From Daejeonia sp002484105 (GTDB lineage Bacteria; Bacteroidota; Bacteroidia; Flavobacteriales; Weeksellaceae), in contig NZ_CP195105.1 in assembly GCF_051175565.1 (NCBI RefSeq), forward strand, positions 186,001-250,000: a stretch of 64,000 nucleotides of DNA, read 5' to 3'. Under the pieces are notes generated by a model. It saw only the letters and a program-made list of their open reading frames with translations, was not told where the DNA came from and did no database searches. The translations under genes and the position numbers were made by a program. Position 1 is the stretch's first letter; each line of letters opens with the position of its first letter. Of this stretch, positions 24,732-33,248 are shown piece by piece.

Positions 24732-26841
24732 AAAGCTGATTCACAAAACCTTTTCTCTGCAAAAAGACCAGACAGACTGCGGTGCCGGCTGTCTGCAATC
24801 TTTGGTGAGATATTACGGCGGAGATATTTCTCTGGAAACGCTGCGCGAAAAAAGCGGAACATCCAAAACCGGAACGACTCTGCTGGGACTTTATCAGTGT
24901 GCCAACGAAATCGGTTTCGATGCGGAGGGATGCGAAGCGGATATTAATGCATTAATCGAACACGGCGAACCCGTTATTCTTCATGTTGTTATAGACCAAA
25001 AATACGAACATTATGTCATCTGTTATTCTTACGATTCTTCTGGAAATTCTGAATTTTGTATCGGAGACCCTGCAAAAGGGATAGAATATTGGACAAAGGA
25101 AGAACTGGAAAAAATCTGGATTTCCAAAACCTGCCTTACCCTGAAACCCAACGAACATTTCCGAAAAGCAAAGCAGACCAGCAAAGAAAAAGTACAGTGG
25201 CTGAAAAACCTTATCAGTAAGGACAGAGAAGCTATTTTTACGATTATCGTTCTCGGTGTTATTTTCACATTGCTCGGAATGTCGATGTCGGTTTTTTCGC
25301 AAAAGCTCATCGATGATATTCTGCCAAAAAGAAAATTGGATGTTTTGTTCCTGAGCATTGGATTTTTAGGATTTTTACTGCTGGGAAGAACGGGAGTTCA
25401 GGCATTGCGGGAATTGTATATTCTCCGGCAGAGCAAGGCTTTTAATGAAAGAATCAATGAAAAATTTTATGCTTCACTGCTCCGGCTTCCCAAAATGTTT
25501 TTTGACAGCCGAAAAATCGGAGATTTCGCAGCGAGATTAAATGACACTCAAAGAATACAGAATGTGATTAAAATTCTGATTACCAATACTGCGACAGATA
25601 TTTTGAGCGTTCTGATTTCAATAGGCTTTTTGTTTTATTACTCATGGAAAACAGCGTTGTTCTGTTTATTGGTTTCACCTCTGATTTTTTATCTTATTTT
25701 CAGGTTCAACAAGCGGATTGTGGAATCGCAGAAAAACGTAATGCAGGCATACAGCGGAAACGAAGCCAACTACATCGACAGCATCAGAGGAATTGATGTA
25801 GTAAAAGGATTCTCCAAACAAGATTTATTTTTGAAAAAGAACCAAATAATTTTCGGAAATTTCCAGCAGAAAATTTTTGAGCTCGGAAATCTTAATATGA
25901 AAATTTCCTTATACGCCGGAATTGCTTTGGTTTTTGTACTGCTCGGGATTTTAAGTTTTTCCTCTTATAATGTGCTGAACGATGAAATTAAAATCGGAGA
26001 ATTAATGGCAATTATCGGAATTTCGAGTTCGCTTCTGTCTTCCATTACCAATCTTGCTCTGGCGAGTATTCCCGTTCAGGAAGCAAGAGTAGCTTTCGAC
26101 AGAATGTTTGAGTATTCTTCTCTGGAAAAAGAAAACACAAAAGGGGTAAATATTGATGACTTACATTCTATTGAGATTAAGAATATGAATTTTCGATTTA
26201 ATGGACGAAGTCGACTTTTAAATAATGTTTCTTTGAATTTGGAAAAAGGGAAAATAACTTGTTTACTTGGTGAAAGTGGCAGTGGAAAAACGACTTTAAG
26301 CGAAATTATACAAAAGAATTATTTACCCGAGAACGGTAATATTATTATTAACAATGATCTATATTTGAATAATGTCTCATTAGATAGTTGGCGGAATGTG
26401 ATTAGTGTCGTTCCACAGAATATTCAACTTTTTAATGGTAATGTTTTGGAAAATATTATTTTGGATGAGCAGCTTGATGAACAAAAATTACAAAATGTGA
26501 TTTCGCTAGGATTTGAAAAATTTATAAATTCTTTACCACAAGGTTTTATGACTTTGGTTGGTGAGGAAGGAATTAATTTATCTGGTGGGCAAAAACAATT
26601 ATTGGGTTGGATGCGAGCTTTATATCATGGTCCTAAATTTTTGATTTTAGATGAGCCGACTTCGTCACTTGATTTGATGAATAGAAATTTTATTTATGAT
26701 CTTATTCAAAAATTGAAATCCGAATCTATCATTTTTATCATCAGTCATCATTCCGAGGATGTCAGTAGAATTGCAGACGAGGTGTTTGTGTTAGAGAATA
26801 CTCAAATAACGGCTTATAAGGCAGAAGGAAAAAAAACCTGA
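24721..26841 (+). CDS. C39-peptidase-containing ABC transporter (PCAT)
   Basis: 706 residues from ATG at 24721. Residues 1-~135 form a C39 cysteine peptidase: Cys20 in QTDCGAGCL, His97 in EHYVI, Asp116 in GDP. Residues ~150-430 are six membrane helices of an ABC exporter. The ATPase follows: Walker A GESGSGKTT (from 517), signature LSGGQKQ, Walker B FLILDEPTSSLD, switch His in ISHHSED. Such proteins cut off double-glycine leaders and export the peptide. The ATPase part (from about 26140) is noticeably more AT-rich than the rest. No HlyD or TolC gene accompanies it. Confidence 0.95.
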   Translation: MKNKKLIHKTFSLQKDQTDCGAGCLQSLVRYYGGDISLETLREKSGTSKTGTTLLGLYQCANEIGFDAEGCEADINALIEHGEPVILHVVIDQKYEHYVICYSYDSSGNSEFCIGDPAKGIEYWTKEELEKIWISKTCLTLKPNEHFRKAKQTSKEKVQWLKNLISKDREAIFTIIVLGVIFTLLGMSMSVFSQKLIDDILPKRKLDVLFLSIGFLGFLLLGRTGVQALRELYILRQSKAFNERINEKFYASLLRLPKMFFDSRKIGDFAARLNDTQRIQNVIKILITNTATDILSVLISIGFLFYYSWKTALFCLLVSPLIFYLIFRFNKRIVESQKNVMQAYSGNEANYIDSIRGIDVVKGFSKQDLFLKKNQIIFGNFQQKIFELGNLNMKISLYAGIALVFVLLGILSFSSYNVLNDEIKIGELMAIIGISSSLLSSITNLALASIPVQEARVAFDRMFEYSSLEKENTKGVNIDDLHSIEIKNMNFRFNGRSRLLNNVSLNLEKGKITCLLGESGSGKTTLSEIIQKNYLPENGNIIINNDLYLNNVSLDSWRNVISVVPQNIQLFNGNVLENIILDEQLDEQKLQNVISLGFEKFINSLPQGFMTLVGEEGINLSGGQKQLLGWMRALYHGPKFLILDEPTSSLDLMNRNFIYDLIQKLKSESIIFIISHHSEDVSRIADEVFVLENTQITAYKAEGKKT

Positions 26842-27026
26842 TGAACGCGCTGGCGCGAGCCTCTTACTTCTGTTCGTTTAATCGTTCACATCAATTTTTA
26901 ATTTTTTTTCAAAATCATCACAATAATAAGCTTCTTCTTTTTCGTGAATCTATATTTTCTGCTCATCTTTTCCTTTTATAATTGCATTGGCACGAGCGGG
27001 ACACTCGCGATAGCGGGGGAAGGGGA
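26842..27026. other. Gene-free stretch with short GC-rich repeats
   Basis: AT-rich DNA bounded by GCGCTGGCGCGAGCC near 26850 and GGCACGAGCGGGACACTCGC near 26991. Similar wording recurs at 28356 (ACGCTGGGGCGAGC). These look like dispersed intergenic repeat fragments. No gene or clear terminator was found. Confidence 0.4.
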
Positions 27027-27629
27027 CTATTTAATCTGATACTGAACGCCCACTTGGAAAATTGAGTTGTTTGACCTGTAAGAATCAGCATCTATGTCGA
27101 GAAGACCAAAGTTATATCTTGCAACTGCCGATAGTTTGTCGGTAATCTTATATTTTGCTCCAACAAGTAAACCGCCATCCAAAGTGTTTGATGCTACCTT
27201 ACCACTTCCATCCCCTCCATCTCTCTTCAAACTCAAAATTACGCCTGCATACGCTCCTGCATCAACACCAATCTTTTCAGTCACATCATATTCGTAATAA
27301 ACTGGAACAGCAAACATTACACCGCTTGCCTTCATAGAAAAGTCTTCGGTTATGCCATAGTAGGTCTCAGCCTGTGTGTCCTTGAATTTTGCACCAAATG
27401 TCGTAAACTGAGCCTCTGCAAAAAGACTACCCTTTGATAGTGATTTTTGGATATACCCACCCGCATACACTCCGCCAATTGGTGTCGCCTTGTTGTAATA
27501 CTCAAATTCCTTTACCCAATTTGTTCTGAGTGAGGTAGCATTTAAACCCGCTACTGCACCAAAGTGTAATTCCTGAGCATTTGCTCCAAATCCAAGTACA
27601 ATCGCACCCACTAATAAAAGTTTCTTCAT
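27027..27629 (-). CDS. Outer-membrane beta-barrel protein (PorT-like)
   Basis: 200 residues with signal peptide (KKLLLVGAIVLGFGANAQ). Alternating beta-strands typical of a small 8-strand barrel follow (LHFGAVAGLNATSLRTNW, VGVDAGAY-like stretches, LSAVARYNFGLLDIDADSYR) and the last strand FQVGVQYQIK has the usual barrel end. The family resembles PorT/OmpW-like outer-membrane proteins. It is 8 bp downstream of a lipoprotein gene, so the two form an operon. Substrate unknown. Confidence 0.82.
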   Translation of the reverse strand: MKKLLLVGAIVLGFGANAQELHFGAVAGLNATSLRTNWVKEFEYYNKATPIGGVYAGGYIQKSLSKGSLFAEAQFTTFGAKFKDTQAETYYGITEDFSMKASGVMFAVPVYYEYDVTEKIGVDAGAYAGVILSLKRDGGDGSGKVASNTLDGGLLVGAKYKITDKLSAVARYNFGLLDIDADSYRSNNSIFQVGVQYQIK

Positions 27630-27637
27630 GATAATTA

Positions 27638-28078
27638 TTATTTGATTAAATATAATTTAAAAGATTCAGGCTTTTCATCATTATCTCTGTCAGTAAGGCT
27701 TTGGTTTAGAACCATACTGCCCGAAGTTTGTTTTTCGATAGTGTAAATTGTTCCAAGAAAATCAATAGTATTAGAAGAGATAGTATAGGCAGATTGCGCT
27801 TGATCACTGCTGCAAGGCGTAATAGGGTCTGCCGCATTATAGGTATATGTTGTTCGGATAACAATCTTATTAGTTGTATTGAAGTCGTAAGTGTTCATTC
27901 CACACTTCCTATTTGTGTAATCTGTAACTTGATTATAAGTTCCTGTTGAATAGGCTAGTTCAGTTTTTGCAAGTCTCCAAGTACCATCAAGCAAATCGGT
28001 TGAGACTGAATTTTTGTCATCGTCTCTGCCACAAGAAACTACGACCATTAACGCCAACGGCAAGAATAGATTTTTCAT
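27638..28078 (-). CDS. Lipocalin-like lipoprotein
   Basis: 146 residues from ATG at 28078: MKNLFLPLALMVVVSCGRDD, with the lipid Cys at 16. The body (LLDGTWRLAKTELAYSTGTY ... NTYDFNTTNKIVIRTTY ... LGTIYTIEKQ) has the pattern of lipocalin-like DUF4488/DUF5004 lipoproteins. The frame is open up to 28165, but only 28078 gives a signal peptide. It is co-transcribed with the barrel gene. Ligand unknown. Confidence 0.75.
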   Translation of the reverse strand: MKNLFLPLALMVVVSCGRDDDKNSVSTDLLDGTWRLAKTELAYSTGTYNQVTDYTNRKCGMNTYDFNTTNKIVIRTTYTYNAADPITPCSSDQAQSAYTISSNTIDFLGTIYTIEKQTSGSMVLNQSLTDRDNDEKPESFKLYLIK

Positions 28079-28134
28079 AAATAAAATTTTTAGAGTTATA
28101 TCAAAAGAAAAAAGCAGGGAACTAATCCATGCTT

Positions 28135-28221
28135 TTAATACAGGCTCGGCAAAGCCACGAGACAAAACAGGAAAGCCCCTGCCAGTATAGCAGGAAGCTT
28201 TAACCTTTGCATTCGTCTCAT
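28135..28221 (-). CDS. Possible 28-residue hydrophobic peptide
   Basis: ATG at 28221 opens MRRMQRLKLPAILAGAFLFC, followed by LVALPSLY and a TAA stop. A basic N-terminus and one membrane-length hydrophobic segment give it the look of a small membrane peptide or a lone signal sequence. It lies 56 bp upstream of the lipocalin start on the same strand, so it could be a leader in that transcript. It may also be chance. Confidence 0.25.
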   Translation of the reverse strand: MRRMQRLKLPAILAGAFLFCLVALPSLY

Positions 28222-28371
28222 TTGAATTTTGCCGATTCGTATTAGAAGCAAAAAGTTAAAAACTTTTTTCGTTGATTTTAGCAAAGATAGAAATTATTGC
28301 TAATCCAAAAATACTTTTCATTGTAATTTTATTTTATGCTACCCAAATGTCCCCACGCTGGGGCGAGCATC

Positions 28372-28456
28372 TTTTACCGAAATAAGATCAAAACTAAGGC
28401 AATATCATTAGGACAGGATTGAGACGCTTGCTATGTGGGAATAAATCTTGAAAAGC
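28372..28456 (+). repeat. Dispersed ~80-bp element, copy 2
   Basis: First 31 bp identical to 21157-21187, then diverged similarity to TTGAAAAG. Same orientation as copy 1, 7.2 kb away. It lies just upstream of rmuC and next to a GC-rich repeat fragment. Confidence 0.8.
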
Positions 28457-28493
28457 TTTCCGGAAATCTTCTGTGATTTATTACTTTTGAAAC

Positions 28494-30002
28494 ATGGAGA
28501 TCCTTTATCTGACTGCCGGCGGAATACTGGGCGCCGCTTTAATGTATTTTTTAATGAAATCGTATTCGGTTTCCCGGAATATTTATGAAGACAAAAACAG
28601 TCTGCTGATCCGCACACAGGCAGACCTCAGCAACCTTACCCAAAAGAACGAAGAACTTCTGAACAGCCTTTACGAGGAAAAAAACCGGCATCTTGCAGAG
28701 AGCGATTTGCTGAACGACCTGAAAAATGAATTTTCGACACTCTCTGCACGGCACCAATCGCTTCTCGAAAAATATGAGGAACTCAAAAATGATTGCGAAG
28801 AGCAGCAGCAGAAAGCCACGTCATCCCTGACCGAAACACAGGAATTGTTCTCGAAAAATGCAGAACTGATGGCACACAACCGACATCTCGAAACACTTCT
28901 CAACTCACAAAAGGAGGAAATCACCAGACTCCAGGAGCAGACAAAACAGCAATTTGAGAATCTTGCCAATAAAATCCTTGAAGAAAAAACGGAAAAATTT
29001 ACCCTTCAGAATCAGCAGCAACTAAAAAATATTCTGCAACCTTTTCAGGAAAAAATCAGTGATTTGAGAAACCGTGTGGACGAAGCATATGACAAAGAAA
29101 GCAAAGAGCGATTTTCCCTTTCTGAAAAAGTAAAAGAACTTGCCACGCTGAACCAGCAGATATCTGAAGATGCGAGAAAACTGACCCGCGCCCTGAAAGG
29201 AGAATCCAAAACACAGGGCCGCTGGGGCGAAATGATTCTGGAAAGCATTCTTGAAAAATCCGGGCTGACGAAGGGACGCGAATATTTTCTGGAACATGAA
29301 CTCCGCGATGAAAACAACCAGGCCCTCTATTCCGAATTTTCCGGGAAAAAGATGCGCCCTGATGCGGTGGTAAAATATCCGGACGACCGCAATGTCATCA
29401 TCGATTCTAAAGTCTCACTGACAGCCTTTACAGAGCTGATCGGCGAAGAAGATCCTACGGTTTACCAGATAAAGCTCCGGCAGCACCTCACTTCTGTACG
29501 CAACCATATTCTTGAGCTTTCTGCCAAGGCATATGACGATTACGGCAAATCACTGGATTTTGTCATGATGTTTATCCCCAGCGAGCCCGCCTATATTGCA
29601 GCCATACAGGCCGATCCCCAACTCTGGAATTTTGCATACGACAAACGTATTCTTTTGCTGAATCCGGGAAACCTCATTACCTCTCTGAAGCTGATTGAAG
29701 ACCTATGGAAACGCGAATACCAGAACCGCAATGCCCTTGAAATTGCAGAACGCGGCGCCAGGCTGTACGACAAATTTGTCGGCTTTATTGAGAACCTGGA
29801 AAAGGTGGGCAAAAACATCAGCGCTGCACAGGATACTTATATTTCTGCATACAAACAGCTGTCTACAGGGAATGACAATCTTGTGCTTCAAACACAGAAA
29901 CTGCGCGATCTCGGCGTCAAATCGCGAAAGCAGATCCCGAACGGTCTTCTGGACGCTGCCCAAAACCATGATCCGCATTCCCCAACAGAAGAAAAGGAAT
30001 AA
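28494..30002 (+). CDS. rmuC: DNA recombination protein RmuC
   Basis: 502 residues: N-terminal membrane helix (LTAGGILGAALMYFLMKSYS), long coiled coil (~30-190), then the RmuC nuclease-like domain (LKGESKTQGRWGEMILESIL, VVKYPDDRNVIIDSKVSLTA, FVMMFIPSEPAYIAA). The family limits inversions at short repeats and has a fold related to restriction endonucleases. The length is normal. The RNA methyltransferase gene follows after 23 bp. Confidence 0.95.
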   Translation: MEILYLTAGGILGAALMYFLMKSYSVSRNIYEDKNSLLIRTQADLSNLTQKNEELLNSLYEEKNRHLAESDLLNDLKNEFSTLSARHQSLLEKYEELKNDCEEQQQKATSSLTETQELFSKNAELMAHNRHLETLLNSQKEEITRLQEQTKQQFENLANKILEEKTEKFTLQNQQQLKNILQPFQEKISDLRNRVDEAYDKESKERFSLSEKVKELATLNQQISEDARKLTRALKGESKTQGRWGEMILESILEKSGLTKGREYFLEHELRDENNQALYSEFSGKKMRPDAVVKYPDDRNVIIDSKVSLTAFTELIGEEDPTVYQIKLRQHLTSVRNHILELSAKAYDDYGKSLDFVMMFIPSEPAYIAAIQADPQLWNFAYDKRILLLNPGNLITSLKLIEDLWKREYQNRNALEIAERGARLYDKFVGFIENLEKVGKNISAAQDTYISAYKQLSTGNDNLVLQTQKLRDLGVKSRKQIPNGLLDAAQNHDPHSPTEEKE

Positions 30003-30025
30003 CAAAGATTTCTTCTTATTTTTGC

Positions 30026-30793
30026 ATGATGATTGAAAGTTTCCAGAACGAAAAAATAAAAAAAGTTTCCCGACTTCTGACGGACAACCGTTTCCGGAAA
30101 AAATCCGGTGTTTTTGCCGTAGAAGGGCAGCAGGAAAACGAGCGCGCCCAGTATTTTGGCTACGAAGCCGAAGCTTTCTTTATCTGTGAAAGCCTCTTCC
30201 ATGGGAATTTTCCGGAAGGAAAGATTGAGTATGTTTCAGAAAAAGTATACGAAAAACTTGCCTATCGTGGGACATCGGAAGGCATCATCGGAATATACAA
30301 AAGCCGGGAACATCGTCTTGAAGATTTTGTGCCGTCTGAACACTCATCCGTCATTATTGTAGAAAGTGCAGAAAAACCGGGAAACCTCGGCGCCATCCTG
30401 CGGAGCTGTGAAGCTTTTGGAATGGATGCCCTGATTGTTACCGACAGCAAAGTGGATTTTTATAACCCAAACGTTCTGCGGTCCAGCGTTGGCTGTCTCT
30501 TTGGCATGAACATCTTCCAGACCGACAATGAAACCCTTCTCCGTTTTCTGAAAAAACAGGAATACTCTATCTTTACCACATTTATGGACGAGACGGCAGT
30601 GCCGCTTCCAAAACTGGATTTAACGGGAAATACAGCCATCCTCTTCGGTACAGAACATTCCGGACTGAGTGACTTCTGGCTTCCGCACGGACACAATACC
30701 CTGATCCCAATGGCCGGAACCATCGATTCCCTGAACCTAAGCAATGCTGTTGCTATTGCCTGCTACGAGATCTTGCGCCAGAAGACAGAATAA
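30026..30793 (+). CDS. TrmH/SpoU-family RNA 2'-O-methyltransferase
   Basis: 255 residues. The N-terminal substrate-binding part (SRLLTDNRFRKKSGVFAVEG) precedes a SpoU methyltransferase domain with its three motifs: EKPGNLGAILRSCEAFG, AILFGTEHSGLSD and IPMAGTIDSLNLSNAVAIAC. These bind S-adenosylmethionine in a trefoil knot. The target is a ribose in tRNA or rRNA; which one is not clear. Two ATG codons in a row open the gene. Confidence 0.93.
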   Translation: MMIESFQNEKIKKVSRLLTDNRFRKKSGVFAVEGQQENERAQYFGYEAEAFFICESLFHGNFPEGKIEYVSEKVYEKLAYRGTSEGIIGIYKSREHRLEDFVPSEHSSVIIVESAEKPGNLGAILRSCEAFGMDALIVTDSKVDFYNPNVLRSSVGCLFGMNIFQTDNETLLRFLKKQEYSIFTTFMDETAVPLPKLDLTGNTAILFGTEHSGLSDFWLPHGHNTLIPMAGTIDSLNLSNAVAIACYEILRQKTE

Positions 30794-30794
30794 A

Positions 30795-30820
30795 AAAGGC
30801 TGCCCATCCAGACAGCCTTT
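30795..30820. terminator. Bidirectional terminator between the RNA methylase gene and metK
   Basis: AAAGGCTG/CAGCCTTT, 8-bp stem, with an A tract on one side and T-rich sequence on the other. On the minus strand the T run is long, so it also terminates metK. Confidence 0.85.
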
Positions 30821-30840
30821 CAATATATTTTCCCGGAAAA

Positions 30841-32118
30841 TCAGATTCCGAATTCTTTTTTGATATCGTCCACGCGGTCCAGTTTCTCCCATGTGAAGAA
30901 TTCCAGGTTGTCCAGTGTGATTTTCTCACCGTTTCCTCTGTCAAAAGTTTTGCTGCCCACATAGGGTTCCCTTCCCATGTGTCCGTAAGCTGCCGTTTCT
31001 TCATATATTGGATTTCGGAGTTTCAGATTCTGTTCTATAGCATAAGGACGAAGGTCGAAAAGTTTTTTCACTTTTTCTGCAATGTCCCCATCACTGAGGT
31101 TCACATTAGAGGTTCCGTATGTATTGACATAGAGACCGCAGGGTTGTGCAACCCCGATAGCATAGGAAACCTGCACAAGCACCTCATCAGCAACTCCGGC
31201 TGCCACGAGATTTTTCGCGATATGACGGGTAGCATAGGCTGCACTTCTGTCCACTTTAGAAGGATCTTTACCCGAGAAAGCGCCACCACCGTGAGCCCCT
31301 TTTCCACCGTAAGTATCCACGATAATTTTTCTTCCGGTAAGCCCTGTATCACCGTGAGGGCCGCCAATAACGAATTTACCGGTAGGATTGACATGATAAG
31401 TGATTTTATCATTAAACAGATCCTGGATTTCTCTTTTTTGTTTTTCCTTCACTCTTGGGATCAGGATTTCTACGACATCTTTTTTGATTTTGGCCAGCAT
31501 GGCATCTTCACTTCCGAAATCATCATGCTGCGTGGACACCACAATGGTATCGATGCGCAGAGGCTTGTTGTCGTCAGAATATTCGATGGTTACCTGGGAT
31601 TTGGCATCCGGACGCAGATAGGGGATCGTGCCGCTACGTCTGAGTTCCGAAAGTTCCTTCAAAATTGAGTGGGCAAGATCGAGTGCCAGGGGCATAAAGT
31701 TTTCGGTTTCCTTTGTGGCATAGCCGAACATCATTCCCTGGTCTCCGGCACCTTGTGATTCTGCTTTTTCTTCAAAAGACACATCACCGGTCTTGCGATC
31801 GACCCCCTGATTGATATCGGAAGACTGTTCGTGAATAGCGGAGAGCACCCCACAGGAATCACCGTTGAACATATATTCGCTTTTGGTATATCCGATTTTG
31901 TTGATGATATTTCTCGCAATACTCTGCAAATCCAGATATGCAGACGATTTCACTTCGCCGGCGAGCACCACCTGCCCTGTTGTCACAAGGGTTTCGCAGG
32001 CTACTTTGGACTGAGGATCGAATGCAAGGAAATGGTCAATAAGTGCGTCAGATATCTGATCGGCTACTTTATCCGGATGTCCTTCTGAAACGGACTCGGA
32101 TGTAAATAAATACGACAT
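30841..32118 (-). CDS. metK: S-adenosylmethionine synthetase
   Basis: 425 residues. It begins MSYLFTSESVSEGHPDKVAD and carries the MetK signatures GAGDQGMMFGYATKET and GGGAFSGKDPSKVDRSAAYA. It makes S-adenosylmethionine from methionine and ATP. It is a single gene with a strong promoter, a ~130-nt structured leader and a shared terminator. Confidence 0.98.
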   Translation of the reverse strand: MSYLFTSESVSEGHPDKVADQISDALIDHFLAFDPQSKVACETLVTTGQVVLAGEVKSSAYLDLQSIARNIINKIGYTKSEYMFNGDSCGVLSAIHEQSSDINQGVDRKTGDVSFEEKAESQGAGDQGMMFGYATKETENFMPLALDLAHSILKELSELRRSGTIPYLRPDAKSQVTIEYSDDNKPLRIDTIVVSTQHDDFGSEDAMLAKIKKDVVEILIPRVKEKQKREIQDLFNDKITYHVNPTGKFVIGGPHGDTGLTGRKIIVDTYGGKGAHGGGAFSGKDPSKVDRSAAYATRHIAKNLVAAGVADEVLVQVSYAIGVAQPCGLYVNTYGTSNVNLSDGDIAEKVKKLFDLRPYAIEQNLKLRNPIYEETAAYGHMGREPYVGSKTFDRGNGEKITLDNLEFFTWEKLDRVDDIKKEFGI

Positions 32119-32248
32119 AGACTAATTTAATTTTTCTGTTAAAACCAGGAAAAATCAGGAAGACTGCGCAACAGAAACTAAAAGAGAGAATATCTGTTTT
32201 AGCATTTTTTACCGAGGTCGCAATCAGGCAAATTTTTCCTCACAAATT
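32119..32248 (-). promoter_or_regulatory. metK 5' leader with possible SAM-responsive pseudoknot
   Basis: Read on the minus strand, UGAGG (32238-32242) can pair with CCUCG (32213-32217). The loop segment UUUGCC (32227-32232) can pair with GGUAAA just 3' of the first helix (32208-32213; one base shared at the junction). This is an H-type pseudoknot, followed by AAAUGCUAAAAC. The layout and A-rich 3' part resemble SAM-II riboswitches, known from Bacteroidetes methionine genes. I cannot confirm the class without a covariance search. Confidence 0.4.
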
Positions 32249-32254
32249 CAGCCG

Positions 32255-32284
32255 CAAATTTACTTACAAAAAACCGAATTCCAA
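32255..32284 (-). promoter_or_regulatory. metK promoter
   Basis: TTG (32282-32284), exactly 19 bp, TAAATTTG (32255-32262) on the minus strand. This is a full Bacteroidetes promoter match and implies a leader of ~130 nt. Confidence 0.75.
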
Positions 32285-32300
32285 AAAATAAACGTTAAAA

Positions 32301-33248
32301 TTATTGCGGATTGACCGGAACAAAATCAGCGGGTGTTTTGTCAAAATTCATTTTGTTTTTCAATGCTTTACGGACAAAAGCGACCAGTTCGTCAATAATT
32401 TTCTGTTTGTAGGTAGGTTTGTAGTAAATAATACTGATTTCGCGGTACGGAAAAGGCTTGCGGAATCGGAACACTTTTTTCTGCTGCGCGGGCGAAAGCT
32501 GGCTCACCCCAAGTTCCGGAAGGATGGATATCCCGCCCACTTTATCCACCATCTGGATAAGTGTATTGATGTTGGAAGCCGTAAATTCGAGATTTTTGGG
32601 TTTTAAAGAATTTTCTTTCAGATGACAGATATTTTCAAACTGTGTACGCAGGCAGTTGCCCTCTTCCAGCAGCCATACCTTGTTGACATCAATTTCTTCC
32701 GGTACTACAAACGTATCGCTTTTGGTAGTTTCGTCGGAGGAATACAGCAGCAGTTCTTCATTAAAGATGACATCGTTGTAGAATTCTTCTGCAGCATCAT
32801 AGGGTGTTGCGATAATTCCGGCATCGAGTTCTCCGCTTTTGAGGGCTTTAATAACGTTCTCTGTGGTCATTTCCTTTACATTGAACTCTATTTTCGGATG
32901 TTTTTTAAGAAAATCGAAAATTTCTGTTGGCAATATAAAACCGGAAACCGTCGGAATAATACCAAGATTCAGGCGTCCGGCCAGAACATTATTAAGCAGG
33001 CTGGCTTTATTTTTCAGTTCATTGACAGAATCAATCACTTCCCTTGCCTGGGCAATAATTTGCACACCTACATCTGTGGTCCGTATCGGATGCGTGGTCC
33101 GGTCGAAAATTTTGACATCAAGCTCCTCTTCAAACTTCTGAATCATTGCACTGAGCGTCGGCTGTGTAATAAAACAAGCCTGTGCTGCCTTGCCAAAATG
33201 TTTGTATTTATCTACTGCGATTAGATATTCCAATTGCTGGATATTCAT
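32301..33248 (-). CDS. oxyR: Hydrogen peroxide sensor OxyR (LysR family)
   Basis: 315 residues with LysR HTH at the N-terminus (FGKAAQACFITQPTLSAMIQ) and a ligand-type domain. The two redox cysteines of OxyR are kept at Cys199 and Cys208 (GNCLRTQFENICHL), the same numbers as in E. coli. Oxidation to a disulfide activates transcription. It is divergent from katA with a ~100-bp gap, fitting direct control of catalase. Confidence 0.93.
   Translation of the reverse strand: MNIQQLEYLIAVDKYKHFGKAAQACFITQPTLSAMIQKFEEELDVKIFDRTTHPIRTTDVGVQIIAQAREVIDSVNELKNKASLLNNVLAGRLNLGIIPTVSGFILPTEIFDFLKKHPKIEFNVKEMTTENVIKALKSGELDAGIIATPYDAAEEFYNDVIFNEELLLYSSDETTKSDTFVVPEEIDVNKVWLLEEGNCLRTQFENICHLKENSLKPKNLEFTASNINTLIQMVDKVGGISILPELGVSQLSPAQQKKVFRFRKPFPYREISIIYYKPTYKQKIIDELVAFVRKALKNKMNFDKTPADFVPVNPQ

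Larger units (their letters stand above)
28079..28493. other. 415-bp intergenic region with repeat copy and a tiny frame
   Basis: It holds the second copy of the dispersed element (28372-28456), a GC-rich repeat fragment (28356-28370), the unplaced promoter of the lipocalin operon and, on the minus strand, a 28-codon hydrophobic frame (28135-28221). No longer gene is supported. Confidence 0.6.

Noticed and set aside
21157..28402. Integrase attachment sites
   Set aside because: No integrase lies in the interval and the copies have diverged outside 31 bp; xerD at 36.2 kb is a housekeeping gene.
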